From: Saprospiraceae bacterium
GTDB taxonomy: Bacteria; Bacteroidota; Bacteroidia; Chitinophagales; Saprospiraceae
Assembly: GCA_020628095.1 (NCBI GenBank)
Contig: JAHDFP010000015.1
Span: 1-64,000 of the forward strand
Reading direction: 5' to 3'
DNA: 64,000 bases
Below the pieces are notes generated by a model. It saw nothing but the letters and a program-made list of their open reading frames with translations. It ran no database searches and was not told the DNA's origin. Positions within the stretch are counted from its first letter, which is position 1; each line of letters opens with the position of its first letter. This document shows, piece after piece, positions 38,778 to 48,999 of the stretch. The translations under genes were made by a program, and so were the position numbers.

Positions 38778-39494
38778 ATGAAGCTTGATATATTGGCTAT
38801 CGGGGTACATCCTGATGATGTAGAGCTTGGGTGTGGTGCGACCATTCTCAAGCAAATTGCACTTGGATATAAGGTCGGAATACTCGACCTGACACAAGGT
38901 GAATTAGGAACCCGAGGCAATGCCAAACTTAGACTGGAAGAGGCAGAAAATGCAAGGGCGTATGCGGGGGCGTTAGTCAGAGAGAATATTGGCTTAGCCG
39001 ATGGATTCTTTTCTAATGATAGAGATAGCAAAATTAAGATCATCCAGATCATAAGAAAATACCAGCCAGAAATCATTCTCGCCAACGCTGTAAAAGACAG
39101 ACATCCAGATCATGGCAACGCCGCCAAGCTCATCTATGAGGCTTGCTTCTTATCTGGTCTACTCAAAATAGAAACTCAATGGGATAATAAGGTGCAAGAG
39201 AAGTGGAGACCAAGAAAATTATTCAATTACATTCAAGATTTTGACCTTGTACCTCATGTCGTGGTCGATGTATCCGATTACATAGAACAAAAAATAGAGA
39301 TGGTACTGCATTTTCGATCTCAGTTCTATACCTCTGACAAAAACGAACCTGAAACACCTATCTCTTCCAAAGATTTTATTGATAACCTAAGAGGTCGTGC
39401 CAGGGCGCACGGACGGCGTATCGGTGTCAAATATGGCGAAGGATTTACTTGCGAGAATTTTATAGGTACAGATGATATAATGAAAATATTATAG
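38778..39494 (+). CDS. bshB1: bacillithiol biosynthesis deacetylase BshB1
   Basis: ILAIGVHPDDVELGCGATI, DLTQGELGTRGN, DRHPDHGNAAKL. Confidence 0.93.
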   Translation: MKLDILAIGVHPDDVELGCGATILKQIALGYKVGILDLTQGELGTRGNAKLRLEEAENARAYAGALVRENIGLADGFFSNDRDSKIKIIQIIRKYQPEIILANAVKDRHPDHGNAAKLIYEACFLSGLLKIETQWDNKVQEKWRPRKLFNYIQDFDLVPHVVVDVSDYIEQKIEMVLHFRSQFYTSDKNEPETPISSKDFIDNLRGRARAHGRRIGVKYGEGFTCENFIGTDDIMKIL

Positions 39495-39523
39495 AGTCAG
39501 GATTGGTAAAACAGAGAATAAAC

Positions 39524-39865
39524 TTACTCTGGCTTTTTGACGTCTATTTTTTGACCATACTCTAAGGCTTCTGTGTACTCTACAGTCCCTAATCTGATTT
39601 TGATAGGCCTTTTGGCTATTGCGTTGATTTTGTTTTCCAGTTTACACATGACTCCCAGATGGTCCAGGTAGGTCTTGTTGTATTTTTTGACCATAGAAGG
39701 GGGCTTAGATATCGTATCGTTTTTTAATAGTAATTGGCTTTTTGTGACAATGGTATGACTGGGTGCTGCATTCGGGTTATTTGTAGATATGTTCTGCGCA
39801 TAACCAGTAGTGGTTGCAATGGCTAAAAGAAGAATAGCAATATATCTAAAACTAAATCTTATCAT
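39524..39865 (-). CDS. hypothetical secreted protein
   Basis: Signal peptide; 113 aa ORF downstream of an M23 peptidase. Confidence 0.55.
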   Translation of the reverse strand: MIRFSFRYIAILLLAIATTTGYAQNISTNNPNAAPSHTIVTKSQLLLKNDTISKPPSMVKKYNKTYLDHLGVMCKLENKINAIAKRPIKIRLGTVEYTEALEYGQKIDVKKPE

Positions 39866-39866
39866 C

Positions 39867-40865
39867 TTATCGATTTTGATCGAGCCACTTTTTATATTTT
39901 TTCAGTTCCTTTTTTGACATTTCATATTTGATGGTGTTGTCATCGTGATTAGCTACAATTTCTTTTCCTCCACAATGCTCAAATGTTATAAGACCATTCT
40001 CGGTATTAAACTTAATAGGAACATACGAGATATTGTGCATTTCATCTATAGTCTCTCCATTTTTTACTTTTGGATACCTGTCATAATAGTAAACAGAAAA
40101 GCTAAAATGACTGCCATAATTGTAGTTTGCCGCATCTGATATAGCGATAGCCTGCCCTGGATATACTTTGTCTCCTGGGTCTACCAAGTTACCTCCAACT
40201 TTAAATTTAGAGTAACTCGCCGTCGTTCCATCTTTATGTTGTACACGTATGAAGTTTTTTTCACTTGTAAAGCTTACTTTTTGTTTTGATTCGGAATTAT
40301 CGATACTATTCTTGACTTTGGTTACTGTACCCATTCGTGCAGCATAAATAGTGTCTCCTACATTCGTTTTTACAGATAGACTATACCAGTTTCTTGGTGG
40401 ATCAATTCCAAGATAAGAATCCCACGCATAAGAATGTTTATCTATTATGGTGCTACTTTTATTCTTAACTGGAAGCAAGTAAGGGTAATCAAAGTCTGGT
40501 TTTTTCTTGTGGTGACCATTATAGCTTTTCGTCTTATACTTAAATTTTGGTCTAGACAGTTTTGTTATTGACCTTACTTCACATAAGAGATTTCTTCCGG
40601 GCTTTACACTTGTGATAAAACCACTGTCACTTTTAGAACAGCTACCATCGGTAATATATTCGAATGTAAGATGTATTACTCGATAACCATAGTATTTGTT
40701 TTCTGCATATATTTTATAGGACGTGCTTCTACCGTCCCATTCTCTATAAGTACGAATCTGGGCTTGGATACTAGAAGTGATTAATGTGAGTATAGCGATT
40801 AATAGACACTTGTTGTTCATGGATTGATTTAGTTTTTTTCTACAGACTAAAATAGATAAAAACAA
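39867..40865 (-). CDS. M23-like peptidoglycan peptidase domain protein
   Basis: YSLSVKTNVGDTIYAARMGTVTKV...FIRVQHKDGTTASYSKFKVGG...VYPGQAIAISDAANYNYGSHFSFSVYY. Confidence 0.75.
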   Translation of the reverse strand: MFLSILVCRKKLNQSMNNKCLLIAILTLITSSIQAQIRTYREWDGRSTSYKIYAENKYYGYRVIHLTFEYITDGSCSKSDSGFITSVKPGRNLLCEVRSITKLSRPKFKYKTKSYNGHHKKKPDFDYPYLLPVKNKSSTIIDKHSYAWDSYLGIDPPRNWYSLSVKTNVGDTIYAARMGTVTKVKNSIDNSESKQKVSFTSEKNFIRVQHKDGTTASYSKFKVGGNLVDPGDKVYPGQAIAISDAANYNYGSHFSFSVYYYDRYPKVKNGETIDEMHNISYVPIKFNTENGLITFEHCGGKEIVANHDDNTIKYEMSKKELKKYKKWLDQNR

Positions 40866-40898
40866 ATTGGGTATCCACTATATAAAGTTTTGTAAGGT

Positions 40899-43334
40899 TT
40901 ATATTCTAACGATCTTTTGCGTATATGATTTATTACCTAAAATGATATTTATAATATAGATACCTGGATAAATATTAGTTGTTTCTATAGAGACTTTTTC
41001 ATTACAATTAATTTTTTGAGTTGAAACTATTTTATTATTTATATCAAGGAGAATTATTTCTGCGTTATCGCAATTATGATTAGGTAACGTAAGGTTCAAT
41101 TCATTTCCAAATGGGTTTGGTGATATAAAGATCTCCTCTGTCAGAGGCTCTGGAACAAGGACGGAAGCGACTTTTGTATGATTCTTTCTACCATTATTCA
41201 AATGTTCTGTTATCTGATAGTAATATATTCCATTGTTAGTTATGTTGGCGTCTGTCCAGTTCATATTTGTCAGAAGTTCGTTTTGTTCTAATTGACCTAT
41301 GAGGCGATATTCCGTATCGGACACATGTTTTCTTAGAATATCAGATTGGATCACCTTATCAGAAGACGGACTCCATTTTAGTATAATGTCTCCGCTGTCT
41401 TTTTGCCATTGAGCGACAAGGTTGTTGTCGGCAATATCAAGAGTTATTCTATCGGTATAAATATGACCGTAATTATCAGCGATATAGATATTATGTAGAT
41501 AGTCAAAATATAAGAATTGATATTGAAGAGAAGTGATAAGTTGATCCCCGATAAATGCAGAATTAATGGTTGCGAAATCGTCATAAGTATATTTTATAGT
41601 GTCTCGGTTACCTAACTTGAAAAATACATCATCCGAACCTTCTATAAATCCATAATGAGATATATAATTAGTGGTTTCATGATATTTAGTAAAAGTAATT
41701 CCAAAATCATCACTTCGATAATATTCCCAAAATCTATCGGTAATGGTTCGCTCGTATTTAATAGCCACGATTAGTTCACCACTTCTTTTTTTCAATATGT
41801 ATATGTCATCAATATCATATCTTGATGGCAAATCGGCTATGGGTAATTCAATATCTAACGAATCCAATGCGCCTGCTGATAGATCATATTTTCTCACTAC
41901 AAGTTCAGTAGGGAAAGTATTGAGTTCGTAAGTAATTAGTTGACCTTCGTAATACACATAGTCGCAAAGGCCACAGTCAATGGTCATCCAATTTTCTCCA
42001 CTATCGACAGAGATATTAATATTATCATAGAAATACTCCTGGTAGATTAATATTTCACCTGATACGATTGTTTTATCAGGGCAATAAGTCAGAGAGTCTA
42101 CTATTTCGCCTGTAACGTTTTCCGAATAGCACTCATAATCTCTTGAATCTTCTTGTTCGAAATAGAAATGACCGTCCAAAGAAATATAATCCAGTTCGTA
42201 CGTGCGGCGGTCATCAATGTCAATTTTTTTCCATGTCCTATCATACTGCCATATATGATGGTCCTCTGTTATTACAAATAGACCATCATTATATGTAGAA
42301 TACATTTTATCAATCCGGGTATGCGTCATAGGAGGTATGATATAACCAGCGATATCAGATTGGTCGAGTTCCGCAAATTCGTATGAGGTACTATATTTTT
42401 TATATAACCGATCTTTATGCATTACGCTACTGGCGATTTCTTGTTGATTTCTATTGTAAAGTGCATAATTCTGAGCTCTTTTGTCGAATGGCTCAGAATA
42501 AGCCTTATCGATAGAACTTGTATAGATATAGTCTTGGTTTAAAAGATAAATGGAATCTTGATAAACGTGATTAAGTGAGGCCCACATTCTTTCACCGTCA
42601 CTATCTAATAAAGGTTTTTTGTTCAAATCCGTCAGGTCTGGATTATATCTATAGATAGTATCTTGTTTCCAATGTAAACTAGTAAGTCTGAAAAAATATA
42701 CGTAATCGTCCGTAACTATTAGGTCACTTGTTTGCTCACGATTAAAGACATAGTTAACAAGATTCATCTCTTTATCATACACTGCGATATCCAAGGCTCC
42801 TCCTCTATCATTAGCAAAATATGTAAAGGAATCGGTTTTATAGAATCTGGTTTTGCCCCAATAATATCCCGAAGGTGTAGGATTGATTATGGAAAATATC
42901 AAATTATCAAATGAACCATCATAAGCTCGGAATAATGACCCAGAAGCGAAGTATATAGTGTCATTGACTACATCTACACTACAAGAACCAGAGGCAAAAT
43001 TGTACTCGTTCCAGACATTATTACCATCTAATGTAAAAATTGTTCCTGAACCACTATGAAATATTAATGTTCCATCGCTGAGTTTTTTAATTTCTTCGAC
43101 ACGGTAAGGAAGAGGAAAAGTATCCCACGATATTCCCTGATCTACTGACTTATAGCAAAAGTCCCAACTATTATATTTTGGTATGAGATATATGTCATCT
43201 TCTACGAAAATCAAGTCATCTATTGATGTTTCTGGAATCGAAGGAAGCTTGGTGAGGTTAATTTGCGAATGGATGTAGGGTTGTAAGCATAGGACTGATA
43301 AGACAGTCTTGATCAATACTGATAGAGGTTTCAT
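40899..43334 (-). CDS. secreted beta-propeller-like protein with T9SS type A sorting domain
   Basis: C-terminal ISPNPFGNELNLTLPN...GIYIINIILGNKSYTQKIVRI. Confidence 0.88.
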   Translation of the reverse strand: MKPLSVLIKTVLSVLCLQPYIHSQINLTKLPSIPETSIDDLIFVEDDIYLIPKYNSWDFCYKSVDQGISWDTFPLPYRVEEIKKLSDGTLIFHSGSGTIFTLDGNNVWNEYNFASGSCSVDVVNDTIYFASGSLFRAYDGSFDNLIFSIINPTPSGYYWGKTRFYKTDSFTYFANDRGGALDIAVYDKEMNLVNYVFNREQTSDLIVTDDYVYFFRLTSLHWKQDTIYRYNPDLTDLNKKPLLDSDGERMWASLNHVYQDSIYLLNQDYIYTSSIDKAYSEPFDKRAQNYALYNRNQQEIASSVMHKDRLYKKYSTSYEFAELDQSDIAGYIIPPMTHTRIDKMYSTYNDGLFVITEDHHIWQYDRTWKKIDIDDRRTYELDYISLDGHFYFEQEDSRDYECYSENVTGEIVDSLTYCPDKTIVSGEILIYQEYFYDNINISVDSGENWMTIDCGLCDYVYYEGQLITYELNTFPTELVVRKYDLSAGALDSLDIELPIADLPSRYDIDDIYILKKRSGELIVAIKYERTITDRFWEYYRSDDFGITFTKYHETTNYISHYGFIEGSDDVFFKLGNRDTIKYTYDDFATINSAFIGDQLITSLQYQFLYFDYLHNIYIADNYGHIYTDRITLDIADNNLVAQWQKDSGDIILKWSPSSDKVIQSDILRKHVSDTEYRLIGQLEQNELLTNMNWTDANITNNGIYYYQITEHLNNGRKNHTKVASVLVPEPLTEEIFISPNPFGNELNLTLPNHNCDNAEIILLDINNKIVSTQKINCNEKVSIETTNIYPGIYIINIILGNKSYTQKIVRI

Positions 43335-43450
43335 TTTGTTCTACTTTGTTTTTAAAGATATGATTTTACAAAACCAAAAGAAAGGATGTCCTTCTTAGAG
43401 TAATGTTTTAGTTTCTCTTTTGACAAATAGCAGAATCAGATAAGTATGCC

Positions 43451-44584
43451 TCACCCTCTTTTCTTACTCCCCGCATATATCTCAAACTTATACAACTTGG
43501 CCTCATCACCGCCATTATCTAGGGTGTACTTTTTTGAGCTATGCAATCCAAAACTTTTCATGGCATCTTTGCGAGTGGTAAAGATCCATGCTTGTGATCC
43601 TTGCCAATGATTTTTGAGATGATCACCAGTCATTTTGTAAAAGTCATCCAATCCTTTTTGCTCGACACGTTTGTCATAGGGAGGGTTTATAATGACGTGG
43701 TGCGCTTCATGGGCAGAAGTTTTAAAAAAATCTCTTTGGAAGACCTGTACCTTTTCCCTGAATGGGAGTCTTTGAAGGTTTTTCTTCAGGTCTCTTACAG
43801 CAAACTTGTTATAATCGCTGCCTTTAAATGCGCACTCAGGTTGTTGGATGCGCTCATCGGCCGATTGTTTTATGGCTTTGAATATCTCTGGATGGTAGTC
43901 TGCCCATTTTTGGAATCCAAATTCCTTTATAAAATAGCCAGGAGGTAGATTGCTTGCCATCATAAGGGCTTCGCTGACCAATGTGCCAGAGCCACACATG
44001 GGATCATAGAATGTATCTTGTTGATTCCAATCAGATAATAGAATGATGCCAGCAGCTATCACTTCGTTTAACGGAGCTTTGTAAAACCGTTCTTTATAAT
44101 TTCTAAGGTGCAAGGATTGTCCCGAGCTATCCAAGCTGACAATCAGTTTTTCGTCACTTATAAAAATATGGACTTGTGTATCAGGATTTTTAGTGTCTAT
44201 GGATGGTCGATATCCATATTTATCTCTCAAATGATCTACTATCGCATCCTTGGCTTTGTAAGTAACATATCGAGAATTTTTAAAAACGGGACTATTAGCT
44301 GCTGCACGTATCGCTAAGGTATTTTCTTCTTTGATATATGGATACCAATCTATAGAGTATACGGCATCATACAGTTGATCCTCATTGCTTACCTGAAATT
44401 CTTGGATTGGAACCAGTACTCTTATGGCAGTCCTTACTTGATAATTACACTTGTATAATTGCGCCCAACTCCCTTCGCACTCGACGGCACGTTTTGATAT
44501 TTTAATGTTTTGAAGATTTAAGTCTGCAAGTTCTTTTGCTAGTACATTTTCTAAACCTTGAAGAGTGGTAACGACAATTTTCAT
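43451..44584 (-). CDS. THUMP-domain class I SAM-dependent RNA methyltransferase (RlmL-like)
   Basis: DPMCGSGTLVSEALMMASNLPPG, HHVIINPPYDKRV. Confidence 0.92.
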   Translation of the reverse strand: MKIVVTTLQGLENVLAKELADLNLQNIKISKRAVECEGSWAQLYKCNYQVRTAIRVLVPIQEFQVSNEDQLYDAVYSIDWYPYIKEENTLAIRAAANSPVFKNSRYVTYKAKDAIVDHLRDKYGYRPSIDTKNPDTQVHIFISDEKLIVSLDSSGQSLHLRNYKERFYKAPLNEVIAAGIILLSDWNQQDTFYDPMCGSGTLVSEALMMASNLPPGYFIKEFGFQKWADYHPEIFKAIKQSADERIQQPECAFKGSDYNKFAVRDLKKNLQRLPFREKVQVFQRDFFKTSAHEAHHVIINPPYDKRVEQKGLDDFYKMTGDHLKNHWQGSQAWIFTTRKDAMKSFGLHSSKKYTLDNGGDEAKLYKFEIYAGSKKRG

Positions 44585-44586
44585 AG

Positions 44587-46224
44587 TTAAGTTTGGATCA
44601 CGCCAACATTGAATTTTTCTATTGGTGCATGATTAGCCACTTCGATAGCATTGGATATGAAGGTACGCGTATCACGAGGATCTATAATGGCATCTATCCA
44701 TAGGCGAGAGGCCGCATAATAGGCCGTTGTCTCTTCATCATACTTGGACTTAATGCGATCAAAGATTTCCTTTTCCACTTTTTCGTTGAGTTCTTCTCCT
44801 TTTTTCTTTTTGGTGGATACTTCGATTTGCGTCATGACCTTGGCGGCTTGTGCGCCACCCATGACGGCAATCTTAGCCGTAGGCCATCCGACTATAAATC
44901 TTGGATCATAAGCCTTTCCGCACATGGCATAGTTACCTGCACCATAAGAGTTACGCATGACGACTGATATTTTCGGTACGGTACTATTAGATACGGCATT
45001 GACCATCTTGGCACCATCTTTTATAATGCCGCCATGCTCCGATCTCTTGCCGACCATAAAACCAGATACATCATGAAAGAATATAAGAGGAATTTTTTTC
45101 TGATTACAGTTGAGGATAAACCGAGTGGCTTTATCCGCAGAGTCGGAATATATAACACCGCCGAACTGCATCTCGCCCTTGGCGTTTTTGGTAACTAATC
45201 TATTATTAGCCACGATACCCACAGACCAACCATCTATTCTGGCATAAGCTGTAACTATGGTTTCTCCGTAGTCTTGTTTGTAATAAGTTAATTTGGAATC
45301 ATCGACGATGGCCTCTAGTATTTTGGTTGTGTCATAGGGCTTTACCGCTTCTTCTGGAAAATTTCTTAGTATCTCTTCTGACTTAACTTTTGGTGGCAGG
45401 GATTCTGCTCTGTCTATTTCCGCGAAAGGGTAGTGTCCCATGTTAGAGACCAGTTCTTTGATTTTGTCTAGGGCCTCATGATCGTTGGCGCATTTGTAAT
45501 CGCATACACCAGATATTTCTGTCTGGGTCGCTGCACCACCGAGTGTCTCTTTATCTACGGTCTCTCCGATAGCGGCTTTGACCAGATATGGTCCCGCTAA
45601 GAAAATAGAGCCTGTGCCCTCTACTATAATAGACTCGTCAGACATAATAGGCAAGTAGGCACCTCCAGCAACACAACTGCCCATGATAGCAGATATCTGA
45701 GGTATACCCATGCTAGACATCTTTGCATTATTCCTGAATATCCTTCCGAAGTGCTCCTTGTCAGGAAAGATATCATTTTGCATAGGAAGAAAGACCCCCG
45801 CACTATCTACAAGATATATTGTAGGTAGCCTGTTTTCCATAGCAATCTCTTGTGCTCGGAGATTTTTCTTACCTGTCATAGGAAACCAGGCTCCTGCTTT
45901 AACCGTCGCATCGTTGGCGACAATCATACAGAGCCGACCGCCGATTTTGGCTGTACCAGTGACCACACCAGCCGAAGGCGCGCTACCTTGCTCTTCATAC
46001 ATACCATAAGCAGCCAAAGCACCTATCTCTACGAAGCTATCTTTATCTACAAGATAGTCTATCCGCTCTCTTGCGGATAGTTTTCCCTTACTCTTCAGTT
46101 TTTCTAGTCTCTTAGGTCCACCACCTAATTTTATCTTGTCGAGTGTCTTATTGAGCTTTGCCACTTCGAGCTTATGGTAGTCCTCGTTTTTATTTAGTTC
46201 TAGTTCCTTTTTACTAATGCCCAT
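44587..46224 (-). CDS. acyl-CoA carboxylase beta subunit (carboxyltransferase)
   Basis: LSARERIDYLVDKDSFVEIG, VDSAGVFLPMQ, GSCVAGGAYLPIMSDE, HDVSGFMVGKRSEHGGIIKDGAKMVNAV. Confidence 0.94.
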   Translation of the reverse strand: MGISKKELELNKNEDYHKLEVAKLNKTLDKIKLGGGPKRLEKLKSKGKLSARERIDYLVDKDSFVEIGALAAYGMYEEQGSAPSAGVVTGTAKIGGRLCMIVANDATVKAGAWFPMTGKKNLRAQEIAMENRLPTIYLVDSAGVFLPMQNDIFPDKEHFGRIFRNNAKMSSMGIPQISAIMGSCVAGGAYLPIMSDESIIVEGTGSIFLAGPYLVKAAIGETVDKETLGGAATQTEISGVCDYKCANDHEALDKIKELVSNMGHYPFAEIDRAESLPPKVKSEEILRNFPEEAVKPYDTTKILEAIVDDSKLTYYKQDYGETIVTAYARIDGWSVGIVANNRLVTKNAKGEMQFGGVIYSDSADKATRFILNCNQKKIPLIFFHDVSGFMVGKRSEHGGIIKDGAKMVNAVSNSTVPKISVVMRNSYGAGNYAMCGKAYDPRFIVGWPTAKIAVMGGAQAAKVMTQIEVSTKKKKGEELNEKVEKEIFDRIKSKYDEETTAYYAASRLWIDAIIDPRDTRTFISNAIEVANHAPIEKFNVGVIQT

Positions 46225-46238
46225 GAGTTAATTAAGGT

Positions 46239-47213
46239 CTATAAGAATCCTTTTTCTTTCATCCAATCGTCATTGTATAATTTACCTACATAACGACTGC
46301 CATGATCATGAAATATGACAACGACAAAATCATCACTGGATAACTGCTCTTTCATCTGTATAAGACCTGCGACAGCACTTCCAGCACTATAACCGAGTAA
46401 TAATCCTTCTTCCCTGGCAATTCTTCTTGCCATAACAGCTCCATCCTTATCCGTGACTTTCTCAAAATGATCTATGATATCAAAATCAATATTGGCAGGA
46501 ATGATGTCCTCTCCGATGCCTTCTGTTATATAAGGATATATCTCTTTTTCGTCAAATTCTCCCGTCTCATGATATTTTTTAAGCGCAGATCCGTAAGTGT
46601 CGACACCCCAGATTTTTACATCGGGATTTTGTTCTTTGAGGTATTTGCCTGTTCCTGATATTGTACCACCAGTACCTACGCCAACGATCATGTGGGTGAT
46701 TTTTCCCTCTGTCTGTTTCCATAGTTCTGGTCCAGTGGATAGATAGTGGGCTTCTCGGTTAGATAGGTTGTCGTATTGGTTGCACCAGACGGAGTTAGGA
46801 GTTTCTTTGCTGAGTCGCTCTGCGACGCTGTAGTATGAGCGAGGATCATCTGATGCTACATCCGTAGGGCATATAATAACCTCTGCTCCTAGGGCCTTTA
46901 GTATATCTGCCTTTTCTTTGGATTGTTTGTCCGTTGTTGTGAATATGCACTTATATCCCTTGACACAAGCGGCTAAGGCTATCCCCATACCCGTATTACC
47001 TGAGGTACACTCTATAATTGTACCTCCTGGTTGTAGACGACCGTCTTTTTCGGCGTCTTCGACCATCTTTAAGGCCATACGATCTTTGATAGAATGTCCT
47101 GGATTGAATGTTTCTACTTTGCCTAGTACCGTACAAGGCAACTCACTACAGACCTTATTGAGCTTGATAAGTGGAGTATTTCCAATGGTCTCAAGTACAT
47201 TATTGAATATCAT
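46239..47213 (-). CDS. PLP-dependent cysteine synthase / cystathionine beta-synthase-like protein
   Basis: IGNTPLIKLNKV, NPGHSIKDRMALKMVEDAE, ECTSGNTGMGIALAA, VGVGTGGTISGTGKYL. Confidence 0.93.
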   Translation of the reverse strand: MIFNNVLETIGNTPLIKLNKVCSELPCTVLGKVETFNPGHSIKDRMALKMVEDAEKDGRLQPGGTIIECTSGNTGMGIALAACVKGYKCIFTTTDKQSKEKADILKALGAEVIICPTDVASDDPRSYYSVAERLSKETPNSVWCNQYDNLSNREAHYLSTGPELWKQTEGKITHMIVGVGTGGTISGTGKYLKEQNPDVKIWGVDTYGSALKKYHETGEFDEKEIYPYITEGIGEDIIPANIDFDIIDHFEKVTDKDGAVMARRIAREEGLLLGYSAGSAVAGLIQMKEQLSSDDFVVVIFHDHGSRYVGKLYNDDWMKEKGFL

Positions 47214-47262
47214 TCAGGTTATCTTTTACGCTGATTTCACTATAATCTGCGCAAAGATAATC

Positions 47263-48306
47263 TTATTCGTAATAGTAAATCTCTAATGAGAATAATGTAT
47301 CGTGAGCACCCAGGTGTAGTGCCAATGATTTGGTCAATATGATATCAATATCATCGGCATATTGATTGGGGTCGAGCTGTCCTACAACAGTGGCCTGTGC
47401 CTCTATTCCTGTCAACGGATTTTTGAGAAAAACAGTAGTATTAATAGGAAGAGTCTTATGAAAGGTCAAAAATTCGGCTTCCGAATCACCGGATTTATTC
47501 CAGTAGCCTATGGCTCTTTTTTGAGACTTGAGTGTGCGTAATTCTATCTCTATAAGGTCAGATTTCAGATCATCAAGCGGAAGCCACGTTATATTAGTCG
47601 GGAAATGATAGCTTTTATTTCGCGTAGACCTTAATGATTTAGTAACGAGTGGAGGCAATATCTTGTAATCGGCTTTCTTGGTAGCCGATGGAAGAGGAGT
47701 CACTTCTTGTTTCTCTTGCACTATTTTTTTGATAAAGGTTATTCCGTTTTCTTGTACTGGCTCTACCTCCACGGTCTTTTCCTCCTTAGTTTCCGTGGTG
47801 TTCGCAACAGTCCTGTTATTCTTGGAATCCAACCATCCGACAATAAGAAGCTGACCTGGGTCAATGACAAAAGAACTTAATCCATTTCTTGCAATCAGAG
47901 ATTCCACAGACTGCCCAAAATACCTTTTTGCAATATGGTAGAGTGATTCTCTTTTTTTGACGCGATAGCTTATGGCGGTTGATAATGAGGATGGAGCGAT
48001 GATGGACTTGTCTATTTGCTCATTTTCCAATGTGATTTTGATCTGTGATCCTACGGATATGATATCATTTTGCTTGAGGTTGTTGTGACTGAGCAGTCTA
48101 TCTATGGGCTCACCATATATTTTAGATATTCTGTAGGGATTCTCTTTGGCTTGGACGGTGTGAAAATGTATGATTTGACCTTGTGTATTCACCTCCACTT
48201 CTATAGAAGTAGGAAAAGGGGATAACTGCGAATCACCTTGAGCAAATAGGGTAGTATGATACGTTATATAAACGAGTAAAAGACTTAAAATCGATAATCT
48301 GGGCAT
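47263..48306 (-). CDS. LysM-domain secreted protein
   Basis: Signal peptide; two LysM-like segments (ISYRVKKRESLYHIAKRYFGQSVESLIARNGLSSFVIDPGQLLIVGW). Confidence 0.85.
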   Translation of the reverse strand: MPRLSILSLLLVYITYHTTLFAQGDSQLSPFPTSIEVEVNTQGQIIHFHTVQAKENPYRISKIYGEPIDRLLSHNNLKQNDIISVGSQIKITLENEQIDKSIIAPSSLSTAISYRVKKRESLYHIAKRYFGQSVESLIARNGLSSFVIDPGQLLIVGWLDSKNNRTVANTTETKEEKTVEVEPVQENGITFIKKIVQEKQEVTPLPSATKKADYKILPPLVTKSLRSTRNKSYHFPTNITWLPLDDLKSDLIEIELRTLKSQKRAIGYWNKSGDSEAEFLTFHKTLPINTTVFLKNPLTGIEAQATVVGQLDPNQYADDIDIILTKSLALHLGAHDTLFSLEIYYYE

Positions 48307-48395
48307 TCAAATCGCGGTTAACCAAATACAAACATATAATAAAAATATGTAATGTATAAATCTTTGTATTTGTTTAACTTAGATTTAAAATAAAA

Positions 48396-48426
48396 AATAC
48401 CCTCAATCATTAGAACTGAGGGTATT
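48396..48426 (-). terminator. rho-independent terminator
   Basis: AATACCCTCA / TGAGGGTATT 10-bp perfect stem, 11-nt loop; on the minus strand it is followed by a T-rich tract. Confidence 0.8.
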
Positions 48427-48494
48427 AAAGTCAGGAACAATTATTTATATCAATAAGGTTGTGTATGCTTAAGTATAAGTAGTTTAAGAGCTTC

Positions 48495-48617
48495 TTACAA
48501 TTGCAAAGCTTTTCCTATGAGCATGATAATACTGATGACCAGTATACCTATGCCTATTGTATTGGATACATAGAAGAAGGCTTTGTCTGCTTTGTTTCTT
48601 GCGGTGTTTTGCATCAT
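48495..48617 (-). CDS. small membrane peptide, 40 aa
   Basis: MMQNTARNKADKAFFYVSNTIGIGILVISIIMLIGKALQL*; one TM helix; just upstream of the terminator; below the ORF-track length cut-off. Confidence 0.55.
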   Translation of the reverse strand: MMQNTARNKADKAFFYVSNTIGIGILVISIIMLIGKALQL

Positions 48618-48631
48618 TTTCTTTGGTTTTT

Positions 48632-48778
48632 TTAGAAACTGATTTTCAAAGTATAGAAGGTAAATGCTTCATTGATCCATTTATGCCAGCTCCCTTTGTT
48701 AGGCAAATTGGATTTTTGAACGCCCATCCACGCCGCTTTTAGAATATGTTGTGCACTTTTTACAACAGGAATTTTCAT
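48632..48778 (-). CDS. small protein, 48 aa
   Basis: MKIPVVKSAQHILKAAWMGVQKSNLPNKGSWHKWINEAFTFYTLKISF*; co-directional with the 40-aa ORF. Confidence 0.5.
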   Translation of the reverse strand: MKIPVVKSAQHILKAAWMGVQKSNLPNKGSWHKWINEAFTFYTLKISF

Positions 48779-48999
48779 TTTGAGTCCGTTATTTTAAGAA
48801 TTAGAAAATTGGATAATTATGAAAGGGAGGTCAAAGGAAAATCTCAAAAGGTAACGCTTGAGTAATTAGCGTAGTTGCTGTTAAGACATGTAGAGGCTAT
48901 GTATACCCTATGTAGAGGATAGATTTTTTTACTTTATTTAGGCTTTGCTTAATAGAAGGTAAAGCAGCCGACACTTTTGAGGTCAAAAAGTGCTCTTTT

